A DNA stretch of 64,000 bases from Emticicia sp. BO119 (GTDB taxonomy: Bacteria; Bacteroidota; Bacteroidia; Cytophagales; Spirosomataceae), in the NCBI RefSeq assembly GCF_013912375.1, contig NZ_JACETV010000002.1:1054001-1118000 (forward strand), written 5' to 3'. Both the position numbers and the translations under genes were made by a program. Of this stretch, positions 35,060 to 44,600 are shown piece by piece (position 1 is the stretch's first letter; every line of letters starts with the position of its first letter). The notes beneath the pieces are model-generated. The model ran no database searches. It had not been told where the DNA came from and saw only the letters and a program-made list of their open reading frames with translations.

Positions 35060-36175
35060 TTAGCTTATAGACTTTGCAATCAATGGCAAAGTGACTATAA
35101 AATAATCCGGCCCGTTTTCAATAACAGGTTCAGATACTACAAACTTATTTTGTGCCAACAGATTGTACTTGGCCTGAATATTAGCCAGGCCGATCCGTGT
35201 TGACTCCAGATTTTCCAGGCCTGATACATTTTTCTTTTGAAGGTTATTCCGTACCTGCAAGAAGCCGTCATTAGTACTGAAAATCTCCACAGTTAACGGT
35301 CGGCTTGACCTGATGATGTTATGTTTTACTGCATTTTCTACCAACAATTGTAGTGTAAGAGGGGGCAGCAGGTACGACAAATATTTTTCGTTGACACTAA
35401 TAGTCAGATGCATACCTTCTCCATAGCGTGTCTTTAATAAATGGTAATAAGACTCAATAAATGAGAGTTCATTGTTTAATGAAGTCAGATGATTAACCTG
35501 GTCTTCGTCTACCGTTGACTGATTGGTTTGTAACAGATACCTGTACACCCTTGCCATCTGGTCAACAAATTCTTCCGCTTTTTCAGAATCTTCAGCAATA
35601 AGGGTTGAGAGTGAATTAAGGCTATTAAATAAAAAGTGCGGACTTATCTGCGCTTTCAGGCTTTGTAGTTGTCCTTGTATATTTTCTTTTAACAATTTTT
35701 CTTTATTAAACTCATGGTGTTTCCAGTGCCCTAATGAGTGGAACGTCTCTTGAATGACCATTGTCAGAACAATAGCCATCATATTAATCACATAGACTAT
35801 AATGATAGATTTATAGCTGACAGTAGCACCAAACCACCTGAATTTAACATATAATGTAGCAATCAACAGCAGAAATAATCCTGACAAAACAGCATGAACA
35901 AATACAGATACAGCTACCCGCTGAATGGTCTGATTCAAGCTGGAATATCTATGAGCAATAATGGTATTGACTCGATTCTGAATCAAAAAAGTACAGGTCA
36001 ATAAAAAACCATTCAGTATGGTAGCCCCAACAAATGTTCTGATGTCAGAAAAATAACCTGAGCCAATCAACAGATAACTGAAAAACATCAGAAACACAGG
36101 CATGGTCAGTGCATACGACCAGCTTGTTTTGGCTTCAGGTTTTTCATTTAAAGCATTGGCGAAAGGATTCTTCAT
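35060..36175 (-). CDS. LytS-type sensor histidine kinase
   Basis: The frame starts at 36190 (MINSLM); the ATG at 36175 (MKNPFANAL) is equally likely, giving 371 aa. Four hydrophobic helices (about residues 20-150) form the sensor. The kinase part has the His_kinase signature LKAQISPHFLFNSLNSLSTL with the phosphoacceptor His, followed by an ATPase N-box in LLVENAVKHNI. A clear G-box is weak, as usual for this family. No periplasmic domain is visible, so the stimulus is probably membrane-borne. Probable partner of the adjacent LytTR regulator. Confidence 0.9.
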   Translation of the reverse strand: MKNPFANALNEKPEAKTSWSYALTMPVFLMFFSYLLIGSGYFSDIRTFVGATILNGFLLTCTFLIQNRVNTIIAHRYSSLNQTIQRVAVSVFVHAVLSGLFLLLIATLYVKFRWFGATVSYKSIIIVYVINMMAIVLTMVIQETFHSLGHWKHHEFNKEKLLKENIQGQLQSLKAQISPHFLFNSLNSLSTLIAEDSEKAEEFVDQMARVYRYLLQTNQSTVDEDQVNHLTSLNNELSFIESYYHLLKTRYGEGMHLTISVNEKYLSYLLPPLTLQLLVENAVKHNIIRSSRPLTVEIFSTNDGFLQVRNNLQKKNVSGLENLESTRIGLANIQAKYNLLAQNKFVVSEPVIENGPDYFIVTLPLIAKSIS

Positions 36176-36290
36176 CAGACTATTAATCAAAACATTTTAT
36201 TTTTTCTTTACAAACAAAATAAGCAGGTCTTATGCTGATTCTATCCTCTGCTTTACATCAATCCTCATAAACCATGTATGAATTGAGGAT

Positions 36291-37349
36291 TTATCCCGAC
36301 CAATTGCTTAATTCTTTTTCTATAATTACCGGAAGGATCACCGTAAAATTGTTGTCTTGCTCAATTACCTCAACAGGCTCATTAGATAAAAAACTGTATT
36401 TAGCCACAAGATTAGATAGTAGGGCTTCCTGAGTATCTATACTTCTGATTTTTCTCTGCAGGTTATTTTGTACACTTATCCGTCTGTCAGGCAAAACATT
36501 AATTGTAATGATCAGAGGTTTACTGATTGTCATCATATTGTGCTTGATGGCATTATCGACCAGATTCTGCAAACTTAGTGGAGACAAAACAATACCTTTA
36601 TAGAAATTTGGTTCAGGGAAGTTAAATTGTAAACCATCACCATAGCGAACTTTTAAAAGTCGGGCGTATGTTTCCAGAAACTCCAATTCGGTAGAAAGGC
36701 AGGCATACTCTACTTTGGCAGCCTGTAGCATATAGCGGTATATTCTGGAGAGGTCTTCTACAAATTGCTCGGCCATGTCTTTATCTTCGCCGATTAAAGA
36801 TGAGAGGGTATTGAGGCTATTAAAAAGAAAATGCGGATTCACCTGCCCTTTCAGTGTATCAAACTGTTGTTGCAGCGCAATTCTTTCTAATTTTTCGCTT
36901 TCAGTCTGGTTCTGTTTCCACTTTTCGAAGGCGTAGAATAAGCCCAGCGCTGCGCAGAGGAAAAAATCGAAGAATACACCTAATATCATGATAGGCCATA
37001 TTTTGTCCCAGACAAAACCTACTTTCAGATAAGGGAAGATGCTATATGCCCATACATCAAAAATAGCTAATAGCATGGTCATGCTACCAACCAGTATAAG
37101 CATTACCAACAGGCGGATTCCGTTTTGGCGGAAATGCGGGAAGCGCGCTATTACCCATCGAATGGCTATCGTAAGCACGACAATAGAAAACCAGTAGAGA
37201 ACAAAAACAAGCTCGGTTCCAATCAGGAATGTCTTAAAATCAGCAAAGTAACTATCACCAATAAAGTAATAGTTACCTGCCACAAAAAAGATGGGCATCA
37301 TTGTGAGGTGATACCACCATTCGTATTTTGAAAAAAATCGGGGCCTCAT
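36291..37349 (-). CDS. LytS-type sensor histidine kinase (second, paralogous)
   Basis: 352 aa, the same layout as the next gene: four helices (about 12-140) and then LKGQVNPHFLFNSLNTLSSL with the phosphoacceptor His and NLVDNAIKHNM for ATP binding. The two kinases are clearly paralogs but their sensor helices differ. Only one response regulator lies nearby, so both may feed it or form a heteromer. The upstream minus-strand sequence TATTTTTG (37383-37390) may be its -7 box. Confidence 0.9.
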   Translation of the reverse strand: MRPRFFSKYEWWYHLTMMPIFFVAGNYYFIGDSYFADFKTFLIGTELVFVLYWFSIVVLTIAIRWVIARFPHFRQNGIRLLVMLILVGSMTMLLAIFDVWAYSIFPYLKVGFVWDKIWPIMILGVFFDFFLCAALGLFYAFEKWKQNQTESEKLERIALQQQFDTLKGQVNPHFLFNSLNTLSSLIGEDKDMAEQFVEDLSRIYRYMLQAAKVEYACLSTELEFLETYARLLKVRYGDGLQFNFPEPNFYKGIVLSPLSLQNLVDNAIKHNMMTISKPLIITINVLPDRRISVQNNLQRKIRSIDTQEALLSNLVAKYSFLSNEPVEVIEQDNNFTVILPVIIEKELSNWSG

Positions 37350-37382
37350 GAAATTTCAGTACAGTGCGTGTCAGGCAATTTT

Positions 37383-37390
37383 CAAAAATA
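37383..37390 (-). promoter_or_regulatory. -7 box of the kinase operon
   Basis: TATTTTTG on the minus strand, 33 bases before the first kinase start codon, without a good -33. Confidence 0.4.
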
Positions 37391-37503
37391 AAAATTCTTT
37401 CACGAATGTTTGCATGCACCGTACCTTATGAGGCCATATTTATGTATGAATTGCTAAAAGTGATGTGCGATTTGTAAAAGTGTGGATATTTTATTGGTCT
37501 AAA

Positions 37504-37941
37504 TTACTTGACCGCTACTAAAGTAAACTCCTGATCTGTTTCATCTACACTCTTGATTGATAATTTATTGCCTTTTACCGAGCCTACATTCTCTCCCTCA
37601 TAAATTAAATTAATAATACCGCTACCTTGCGAAGCTATCACACCTGTTACCTTTCCTACCAGAAAATCTTCATTGGTAGTTTTCTGACGGATATTCAAAT
37701 CTACATCTACTGTTGTTTCAGTAGCACGTGTAATCTTAACAGAGCCTTTAATGTTTGTCTGGGTAGCAGGGATGGTTTGTCCATCAATCACCACTTCGGT
37801 AAAGGCATAATTACCTTCGATTTGCGTAGCTAAATCCGGTGCCGGGTCTTTTTCTTTATTCTTATCGCAAGAAGTAAGAAATAAGCTTAGCATCATACAG
37901 ATGCCTAAAACAGATTTTAATGAGTAACGTAAAGCTTTCAT
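37504..37941 (-). CDS. Small lipoprotein of unknown function
   Basis: 145 aa. It has a lipoprotein signal with lipobox FLTSC and an acidic/basic linker (DKNKEKDPAPD). The rest is beta-rich: GNYAFTEVVIDG, GSVKITRATETTVDVDLNI, GKVTGVIASQGSGIINLIYEG. This layout (lipobox, charged linker, small beta domain) is common among Bacteroidota surface lipoproteins resembling lipocalin-like folds. It is probably transcribed separately from the kinase operon 155 bases downstream. Confidence 0.6.
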   Translation of the reverse strand: MKALRYSLKSVLGICMMLSLFLTSCDKNKEKDPAPDLATQIEGNYAFTEVVIDGQTIPATQTNIKGSVKITRATETTVDVDLNIRQKTTNEDFLVGKVTGVIASQGSGIINLIYEGENVGSVKGNKLSIKSVDETDQEFTLVAVK

Positions 37942-38380
37942 AACGTGTAAAAATAATTTTGTTTGAATAATTGATAAAGCAAATCAGTTTTCTGCTACAC
38001 AGATTTCCTGTTCGCTCTGCAAAGATGATGGCTTAGACACCTGATCTGAAATGCTATCCTCACTGAAATGCAGGCTCTCTGGTGTGAAATGTAATTTTAG
38101 ACGGATAAGTTGTAAATAAGAGATTATTGTCGATCTGTAATTAAATAAGAGCAGAAAGGACTCAAAATGCATTAATACTTTCTAAGAATTTAGAGAAATC
38201 TCCTTTGGGTATCAGCCGAAAATTTACCAGTTCATGTGACCATAACTACAATTAATAACCCGAATCCGGCAATTGAAACAGGCAACAATGGGAGCAGAAA
38301 AAGCACACCCATAGTTTTGCATCACAAACTGATAGCCAAAGAAAATTATTAATACTTCGATTTAAAGCATTTTATCAATT
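37942..38380. other. Intergenic region between divergent lipoprotein genes
   Basis: 439 bases with no convincing gene. A TAnnTTTG box (TAGTTTTG, 38312-38319) lies 62 bases before the 38381 gene and may drive it. A 62-codon frame on the minus strand (37984-38172) has no signal, motif or close promoter and was not called. No repeat or hairpin stands out. Confidence 0.5.
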
Positions 38381-39865
38381 ATGAAAAAGTTAAACACAAT
38401 GAAACGCACATCAATTATTATCCCCCTTTCACTGGCTTTGTTCAGTGCTTTGATTTCCTGTAAAGAAACAGAAGAAACACCTGAACCGACCCCCGTCGTA
38501 AATCTGAAAGCCAATGCCGGAGCAGACCAGGATGTATTACCTATACAGGCAACAACGCTTGATGGCTCGGCCTCTACCGGAAACAATACCAAAACTTTTA
38601 GTTGGACAATCGTTAGCAAACCCAGCAATAGCAAACTGACACTGGCTCAACCTACGGCAGTAAAGCCAACTTTCACACCTGATATTGTTGGGTATTACGA
38701 ATTTGAACTGACAGTAACGCAGGGCAACGAAAAAAGTCAGGACAGGGTTAGAGTTAAAGTTGAATACAAAGAGCCTATTACAATTGACAAACCTATCAAT
38801 GAAAAAACACATCTGGCTGACCGTTTTATTGACCCTATGAAACCTGACTATCTGGTAACAAAGGATATTTCAGTAAATGCCGAACTAATTGTTGCTCCGG
38901 GTGTAACGATGGCATTTGACCGTGATAAAGCCTTAAGCATTGAAGAAAAAGGAATGATTGACGCCGTAGGATTGAGCGAAAATCGCATCAGATTTACCGG
39001 TATGCAATTGCAAAAAGGATATTGGGCAGGTATAAAACTGTATTCGCCAGGTGCAGCCAACAAGATGGCTTTCGTGAATGTAGAATATGGCGCAGGTAAA
39101 ATTGCCTTTACAAATACCAAAGCAGGCCTGGCTATGTTCGGCAATAAAAAAGCACAGATAAGTTTATCCGATTGTCTTTTCGCTACGAACGATGGCTATG
39201 GTTTATATGTACAAACGGGTGCGGTACTCAAAGACTTTAAAAGAAACAGCTTTGAGAGACAATCGCAGGCGGGTATTCTGATTGATGCAATCAATGCTAC
39301 CTATCTGGATGCAGATTCGAAATTTACGGGAGCCAATGAGCGTGATGTAGTGGAAGTAAGTTCATCTATAATCAAAGAAGGGACTAACGTAAGCTGGCCT
39401 GCTTTTAAGGACGAAACTAAATACAGAATATTAGGTAATATGGAAGTAGAAACAGGCTGGACACTAAAGCCGGGTGTAACGGTAGAGGTAGAAAGAGATG
39501 TGATGATTAGTGTGAATCGGAACGGCTACTTATCTGCGCAAGGAACAACAGACAAGAAAGTAGTGATAACAGGAGTCAGAAGAAATGAAGTGTACTGGAG
39601 AGGAATTATCATTTATTCAGTGAGTAATCAGAACGTGATTCAGCATGCAGAAATAAGCGGCGGGGGTAGTGCTGTCATTGTATCAGGCAGAAGAGCAAAT
39701 GTAGTGGCTTATGGCAAAGGAGCTAAGTTAACTATCAAAAATACCAGATTGACCTATAGTGGGGGCTATGGTATCTTGTACACCTCTGATGCCGACGTAA
39801 ACAGTGATGCAGCCACGACTAACACTTTTGCCAGCAACAATGCTGCTAATGTAGCCAAGTTTTAA
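38381..39865 (+). CDS. Lipoprotein with PKD-like and right-handed beta-helix regions
   Basis: 494 aa; the ATG at 38399 (MKRTSII) is an alternative start. The signal has a lipobox FSALISC. Residues 45-125 (ANAGADQDVLPIQATTLDGS to RVRVKVEY) form a PKD/cadherin-like module. From about residue 150 there are two similar passages with VAPGVTMAFDRDKALSIEEKG and LKPGVTVEVERDVMISVNRNG, each followed by IRFTG or VVITGVR plus a short beta-strand ladder, a parallel beta-helix of the pectate-lyase type. Such surface proteins often bind or cleave polysaccharide; no catalytic residues could be assigned. The next gene is also a lipoprotein. Confidence 0.7.
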   Translation: MKKLNTMKRTSIIIPLSLALFSALISCKETEETPEPTPVVNLKANAGADQDVLPIQATTLDGSASTGNNTKTFSWTIVSKPSNSKLTLAQPTAVKPTFTPDIVGYYEFELTVTQGNEKSQDRVRVKVEYKEPITIDKPINEKTHLADRFIDPMKPDYLVTKDISVNAELIVAPGVTMAFDRDKALSIEEKGMIDAVGLSENRIRFTGMQLQKGYWAGIKLYSPGAANKMAFVNVEYGAGKIAFTNTKAGLAMFGNKKAQISLSDCLFATNDGYGLYVQTGAVLKDFKRNSFERQSQAGILIDAINATYLDADSKFTGANERDVVEVSSSIIKEGTNVSWPAFKDETKYRILGNMEVETGWTLKPGVTVEVERDVMISVNRNGYLSAQGTTDKKVVITGVRRNEVYWRGIIIYSVSNQNVIQHAEISGGGSAVIVSGRRANVVAYGKGAKLTIKNTRLTYSGGYGILYTSDADVNSDAATTNTFASNNAANVAKF

Positions 39866-39925
39866 ATCAGTTTTTTGGCAGAGAGATAATTCTCTCTGCC
39901 TATTTACCTCAACATTTATAAAACC

Positions 39926-40687
39926 ATGAAATCGATTATATATTTTTTGCTAATATCCTTAACAACAATGGCATGTACCATAGAGGCAGGTAATATACCT
40001 ACGCCAGACGACACTGATTCACACCCGGGTAAAGTAGAGAAAGGGATAGTAAAAGGAAGGGTGACTGATAGCAATAACAAACCGATTGCCAATGCTAAAA
40101 TTGTAGCCAATAGCCTCGATTATGCTGATGCACGCATTGGTTATACAGACGCAAATGGCAATTATAGCATCAAACTGCCAACAGGTATTGGTTCAGGTTC
40201 TTTTTATGTAAGAGGGAGTGTAAAAGTAAAATATAATGGACAAAACTATGATTTAGCACTTTTTACGGAAAACGACGGACAGTTTTCCCCCTATGATGGT
40301 GCTATTAAAAACCTTACTTTGAAATTGACAGGTAAACGTACAGGCAATTTTGGAGATGATGGTTTCTATGGTGGTACGATTGAAATACTACATGATTTCG
40401 ATAATCTGGAAGTAGAGAACATAGAAGTAACCTTAGTGCCTGATGGACCATTGGTAGATGGTAGTGCCGGACACACCTTGGTAAGACGTGTAGCTGCTAA
40501 TGATTACCATATTTATGATGTAGCTGTAGGTAAGTATAAAATTATGGCAAAAGACGTGAGTACAGGCAAAAAACTAAAGGTTAAAGTAAGATACGATGAG
40601 AAAGATTATAGCGACTCAACTACCGGAATTTTTATACCTCCTTATGAATTGGCTGAGCATTATGAACTGACATTATTAATCAAGTAG
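39926..40687 (+). CDS. Lipoprotein with carboxypeptidase-regulatory-like domain
   Basis: 253 aa. Lipoprotein signal with lipobox TTMAC. GIVKGRVTDSNNKPIANAKIVA and YTDANGNYSIKLPTG make up one carboxypeptidase-regulatory-like (CarboxypepD_reg, Cna-B-like) beta sandwich at about residues 38-110; the remaining half is beta-rich and unassigned. It follows the beta-helix lipoprotein by 60 bases and is probably cotranscribed. Its last 15 codons are inside a 173-bp unit that has been duplicated directly downstream. Confidence 0.7.
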   Translation: MKSIIYFLLISLTTMACTIEAGNIPTPDDTDSHPGKVEKGIVKGRVTDSNNKPIANAKIVANSLDYADARIGYTDANGNYSIKLPTGIGSGSFYVRGSVKVKYNGQNYDLALFTENDGQFSPYDGAIKNLTLKLTGKRTGNFGDDGFYGGTIEILHDFDNLEVENIEVTLVPDGPLVDGSAGHTLVRRVAANDYHIYDVAVGKYKIMAKDVSTGKKLKVKVRYDEKDYSDSTTGIFIPPYELAEHYELTLLIK

Positions 40688-40759
40688 TAAAAGATATTTA
40701 GAAAATAGAAGTAGGTTTAGAATCAGTATTTACACACAACTTTTAATCAAAATTCCACA

Positions 40760-40791
40760 AAAGTATTCTTCATCCCGAGAATACTTTTTTT
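40760..40791 (+). terminator. Terminator, first duplicated copy
   Basis: AAGTATTCT / AGAATACTT stem, then seven T. It ends the two-lipoprotein unit. Confidence 0.85.
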
Positions 40792-40813
40792 ATAGCTGAT
40801 ATGTGCTTGCTTA

Positions 40814-40860
40814 CTTATGAATTGGCTGAGCATTATGAACTGACATTATTAATCAAGTAG
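40814..40860 (+). pseudogene. Duplicated 3' fragment of the 39926 lipoprotein gene
   Basis: It repeats the last 15 codons and the stop of that gene with no start codon or ribosome entry. A by-product of the tandem duplication. Confidence 0.8.
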
Positions 40861-40933
40861 TAAAAGATATTTAGAAAATAGAAGTAGGTTTAGAATCAGG
40901 ATTTATCACACAACTTTTAATCACAATCCCACG

Positions 40934-40965
40934 AAAGTATTCTTCATCCCGAGAATACTTTTTTT
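40934..40965 (+). terminator. Terminator, second duplicated copy
   Basis: Same stem and T-run as the first copy, giving two terminators in series. Confidence 0.85.
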
Positions 40966-40980
40966 ATAGCTGATATGTGC

Positions 40981-41009
40981 TTGCTTACTCACAAATTTTT
41001 CTATTTTTG
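40981..41009 (+). promoter_or_regulatory. Promoter of the S10 peptidase gene
   Basis: TTG (40981-40983), 18 bases, then TATTTTTG (41002-41009). The -33 lies in the last bases of duplicated copy 2 while the -7 is outside it. Confidence 0.6.
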
Positions 41010-41034
41010 CCCTATAACAATTACCTGAACGCTC

Positions 41035-42552
41035 ATGACCAGACTTCGACAAGCTATCTTTTTTCTATTTACTTGTATTACTATCTCAGCTTTTGCCCAG
41101 AATACAGACAAAAAACCAGACGAAAAACCAGCGGTTCTGCCTCCTGTTCCGGCACCTATAGAAACCAAAGGGCAGGTAACTATTGGCGGGCAAACCATTA
41201 ATTATACCACCCGCACTGGCTATATGGTATTAAAAGATGAAAGCGGTAAGGCCAAGGCCAATATCTTCTTTATTGCTTACACCAAAGATGGCGTAAGCGA
41301 CTTATCAAAACGCCCGGTTACTTATACCTTTAATGGTGGTCCGGGTTCGGCTTCGGTTTGGTTGCATATGGGGTGTATCGGGCCAAAACGTATTCCAATG
41401 AGTGATAAAGGGGAAGCCTTAGCACCGCCATATTCTTATGTAAATAATGAGTACAGTTGGTTAGATAAAACAGATCTGGTATTTATTGACCCTGTAAACA
41501 CAGGCTACAGCCGGGCTGTGCAAGGTGAAAACGAACGCCAGTTTTTAGGATATGTAGAAGATATCGAGTCAGTAGGGGAGTTTATCCGCCTGCATGCTAC
41601 CAAGTATGGTCGTTGGGCATCTCCAAAATTTTTAGCAGGCGAAAGTTACGGTACCACCAGAGCAGCGGGTTTATCAGGCTATCTGCAAGATAAATACAAT
41701 ATGTATATCAATGGTATCTCCCTGATTTCTTCTATCCTGAATTTTCAGACAGCCTTGTTTGATAAAGGGAACGATTTACCTTATGAGCTATTCCTGCCTA
41801 CTTATACGGCTATGGCATGGTATCATAAAAAGATAGCTCCTGAATATCAGGCAGATTTACAGAAGACTTTGCGAGAAGTTGAAAAATTTGTACTGAACGA
41901 ATATTCAACCATATTAATGAAAGGAGATCAGGCCAGTGAAGCTGAACAAACGATGGTTACTGAGAAACTAAGCAAGTTTATGGGATTATCTAAAGATTTC
42001 ATCAAACGTGCAAATAACCGGATTGAAATCAGTCGTTTTGTAAAAGAATTGTTGCGTGAAGACGGCAAAACAGCAGGCCGCTTAGACGGGCGTTTTACAG
42101 GTACTGACTATGACAACGCCGGAGAACGCTACGAGTTTGACCCAAGCCTTGATGCCACTATTTCTGGGCCTTATTCAGGTACAATTAACCAGTACTTACG
42201 TCAGGAATTAAAGTATGAAAATGATTTACCCTATCTGATTCTCACAGGTAGAGTTCAGCCGTGGAATTATAGTAATGTGCAGAATAAATACCTCAATGTG
42301 AGTGAAACCCTACGTCAGGCGATGTCGAAAAACCCTTATTTAAAAGTATGGGTAGCAGCAGGATACTATGATTTGGCCACACCTTATTTCGCAGCTGAAT
42401 ATACTTTCAACCACATGATGTTGCGCCCTGAACAAAAGAAAAATGTAAATTTTACTTATTTTGAGGCAGGGCACATGATGTATATTCATAAAGAATCGTT
42501 AATTAAATTGAAAAAGGATGCGGATAGGTTTTATGAATCTGCTTTAAAATAA
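41035..42552 (+). CDS. S10 family serine carboxypeptidase-like peptidase, secreted
   Basis: 505 aa. Signal peptide ending ISAFAQ, then a Pro/Lys-rich stretch. An alpha/beta-hydrolase of the S10 family: oxyanion region FNGGPGSASVW, nucleophile Ser204 in AGESYGTTRAA, Asp in GYYDLATP and His in FEAGHMMY. S10 enzymes remove C-terminal residues and are best known from eukaryotes, with many secreted members in Bacteroidota. The product is likely periplasmic. Single gene with its own promoter. Confidence 0.88.
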   Translation: MTRLRQAIFFLFTCITISAFAQNTDKKPDEKPAVLPPVPAPIETKGQVTIGGQTINYTTRTGYMVLKDESGKAKANIFFIAYTKDGVSDLSKRPVTYTFNGGPGSASVWLHMGCIGPKRIPMSDKGEALAPPYSYVNNEYSWLDKTDLVFIDPVNTGYSRAVQGENERQFLGYVEDIESVGEFIRLHATKYGRWASPKFLAGESYGTTRAAGLSGYLQDKYNMYINGISLISSILNFQTALFDKGNDLPYELFLPTYTAMAWYHKKIAPEYQADLQKTLREVEKFVLNEYSTILMKGDQASEAEQTMVTEKLSKFMGLSKDFIKRANNRIEISRFVKELLREDGKTAGRLDGRFTGTDYDNAGERYEFDPSLDATISGPYSGTINQYLRQELKYENDLPYLILTGRVQPWNYSNVQNKYLNVSETLRQAMSKNPYLKVWVAAGYYDLATPYFAAEYTFNHMMLRPEQKKNVNFTYFEAGHMMYIHKESLIKLKKDADRFYESALK

Positions 42553-42581
42553 AGAATTATTATTTGGTATTTAATCTTTAA

Positions 42582-42618
42582 ACCACGGAGCTTCGGTCGC
42601 TCTGAGAAACTCCGTGGT
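42582..42618 (+). terminator. Hairpin after the S10 peptidase gene
   Basis: ACCACGGAG / CTCCGTGGT stem with an 18-19 base loop and no strong T-run; a terminator or dispersed repeat. Confidence 0.4.
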
Positions 42619-42705
42619 AAAATATCTTAGTTAGTATATTGAGAATTATTCACCGCAGCGGCGACCGCTCAATAACCTATTATAAAAGAATCCACTTACG
42701 TAGCT

Positions 42706-43143
42706 ATGAAAATCAGGCCGGCTGTAGTTATTATAGAAAACGAAAAAATCCTGACCATGCACTATCGATATGGTGGTCAGGATGTATATAATTTGCCGGG
42801 CGGCAATCTGGAATTCGGCGAATCGCTAACACTTGCTTTAACAAGAGAATTAGAAGAAGAGTTAGGAATAACAGTCGGAATAGGAGAACTGACTATGGTG
42901 GGAGAAGTCCACTTCCCGGATCTTCAGAAACAAACCATTCATTTTGTTTTTGAAGGTAATATATTGGCAGGCAAACCTAAACTCAATCCTCAACATACCT
43001 CTGCTTTAGCTGTCAGATGGTTAAACATAGACGAGCTGTCAACGGTTAATCTTTATCCTAATATCACAAATAGCCTGAAAGCATATCTTTCAGGAAATCT
43101 GAGTGATAAGTATATCGGTAAACTCGACCAGACCTGGTTTTAA
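42706..43143 (+). CDS. Nudix hydrolase
   Basis: 145 aa. The Nudix box is complete: GGNLEFGESLTLALTRELEEELG matches G-x5-E-x7-REUxEExGU. The N-terminus KIRPAVVIIENEKILTMHY and the C-terminal ALAVRWLNIDEL are typical of small pyrophosphohydrolases acting on nucleoside diphosphate derivatives. The substrate is not defined. The 3' end overlaps the convergent MFS gene by four bases. Confidence 0.9.
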   Translation: MKIRPAVVIIENEKILTMHYRYGGQDVYNLPGGNLEFGESLTLALTRELEEELGITVGIGELTMVGEVHFPDLQKQTIHFVFEGNILAGKPKLNPQHTSALAVRWLNIDELSTVNLYPNITNSLKAYLSGNLSDKYIGKLDQTWF

Positions 43144-44330
43144 TAAACAGTTGCAGCTTTCATCCGGCGAACTTTACCCGAAAACAGATAGGCAAAGGCT
43201 AAAGCGGCCAGTCCCCCCATTATCAGGAAAGCATAAGGCATACGACCGATGCTATTATGATAAATCTCTGCCGACAGGAATGCCCCTAAACCAATCCCGG
43301 CCTCCATCGAAATGTACATAGTGGCAAGTGCCCTGCCTCGATTATTCTCGTCACATAAATCAATTGTCCATGCCTGTAATATAGGAGAGAGGATTCCCTG
43401 CGCAATTCCGAAGAAAATGGCAGCTACCACAAACAGATAGATATTATTGGCAAATGCAGTAAAACCCATAGCTATAATTAATGCAAAACTTCCCCAGCGT
43501 AATACAGGAATCCGCCCGTTTCTGTCAGAAACTTTACCGGCCGCAAACCTGATAAATAATGACGCCAGAGTATAAATCAGAAAGTAAAGCCCCTTATTAT
43601 GCAAACCAATACTTTTGCTTAAATCGGGCGAAAGCGTAGCTACTGCACCAAAACTGAAAGAGCAAAGGAAGATCATAATTGCTGCAGGTAAAACCATGAC
43701 ATCAAAAATATCATTTTGTGTAACCTTCAGAGAGTTCGCACTGAATTTCTCCCGCTGATTTTCCGGCAGCGTTTCTTTCATGTTATACAATATCGCAATA
43801 GAAATCAGCGCAAACATCGATGAAACATAAAATAGCGCATTCATAGAGAAAGTATCTGCAATCCAGCTACCCAAAGCAGGGCCGAAAGCCATTCCGAAAC
43901 TACTCATCAATCCATGCATACCCATTGCCTCGCCTCGTCTGTTAGCAGGCACAATATCTGCAATATAGGCGGCAGTTCCGGTAGGCTTAAATCCGGTTGA
44001 AAAACCATGCACCAATCGTAGCATTAAAAAAGGGAAAACTGTCGTAACCAACGGATAGAAGAATCCACACACAAAGCAAACTAAAGAACCAAAAGCCATA
44101 ACTGGCACTCGACCAATGCGGTCGGTCAGGCGTCCGCTAAACGGGCGTGAAAACCCTGCCGTAAGTGTAAAAAGACTAATGATAAGACCCTTAGATTCAG
44201 CCCCGCCTAATTTAGACAGATAATCAGGTAGCTCAGGTATGAGCATATTGAAACTGGCAAAGAAAACTAACGAACTTATGCAGAGAAGCCAATACTGGAG
44301 AGAGAATATACTGTTAGATTGTTGTTCCAT
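43140..44330 (-). CDS. MFS transporter
   Basis: 396 aa with 12 predicted helices. GRLTDRIGRVPVMAFG between helices 2 and 3 is a good MFS motif A, and KVSDRNGRIPVLRWG is its counterpart in the second half. PANRRGEAMGMHGL and DENNRGRALATMYI are conserved loop pairs. Drug-efflux-like relatives of this type are common; substrate unknown. Single gene; its promoter region is shared with the divergent 44601 lipoprotein gene. Confidence 0.85.
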   Translation of the reverse strand: MEQQSNSIFSLQYWLLCISSLVFFASFNMLIPELPDYLSKLGGAESKGLIISLFTLTAGFSRPFSGRLTDRIGRVPVMAFGSLVCFVCGFFYPLVTTVFPFLMLRLVHGFSTGFKPTGTAAYIADIVPANRRGEAMGMHGLMSSFGMAFGPALGSWIADTFSMNALFYVSSMFALISIAILYNMKETLPENQREKFSANSLKVTQNDIFDVMVLPAAIMIFLCSFSFGAVATLSPDLSKSIGLHNKGLYFLIYTLASLFIRFAAGKVSDRNGRIPVLRWGSFALIIAMGFTAFANNIYLFVVAAIFFGIAQGILSPILQAWTIDLCDENNRGRALATMYISMEAGIGLGAFLSAEIYHNSIGRMPYAFLIMGGLAALAFAYLFSGKVRRMKAATVY

Positions 44331-44600
44331 TTACAAAAATAAAGCATCGTATAGGGTATTTGCAAGACAAACTTTGTTTCCAAATATCATTCAATGGTAA
44401 AGTGCAATTTTTTATTTTTTTTAGCTGAAAGACTTCATAATCAGGTGTTTCCAAATTTTAATTTGGCCTGTGCAACCCTTTCTGCAAGCGGCTTCGTCCT
44501 TGTAACAGGTTCGCTAATCTATAACCAAAGTTTCGTTGATTATGGTAAAAAGTGTACACAAATTTTTATTTGTTCACTATTTAAAATCTAATTAAAACCG

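Larger units (their letters stand above)
40641..40988. repeat. Tandem duplication of a 173/174-bp unit covering a gene end and its terminator
   Basis: Copy 1 is 40641-40813 and copy 2 is 40814-40988, nearly identical except a few substitutions and one inserted base. Each unit contains the final codons of the 39926 lipoprotein gene, its stop codon and an intrinsic terminator. The whole gene-free stretch 40688-41034 is explained by this duplication plus the promoter of the next gene. Confidence 0.9.

Noticed and set aside
37984-38172. 62-codon minus-strand frame upstream of a lipoprotein gene
   Set aside because: No signal, motif, promoter or coding bias; explained as a chance frame in an intergenic region.
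44334-44341. Minus-strand TATTTTTG as promoter of the 43140 MFS gene
   Set aside because: It lies only three bases before the start codon, which would put the transcription start inside the gene; not reported as a promoter.
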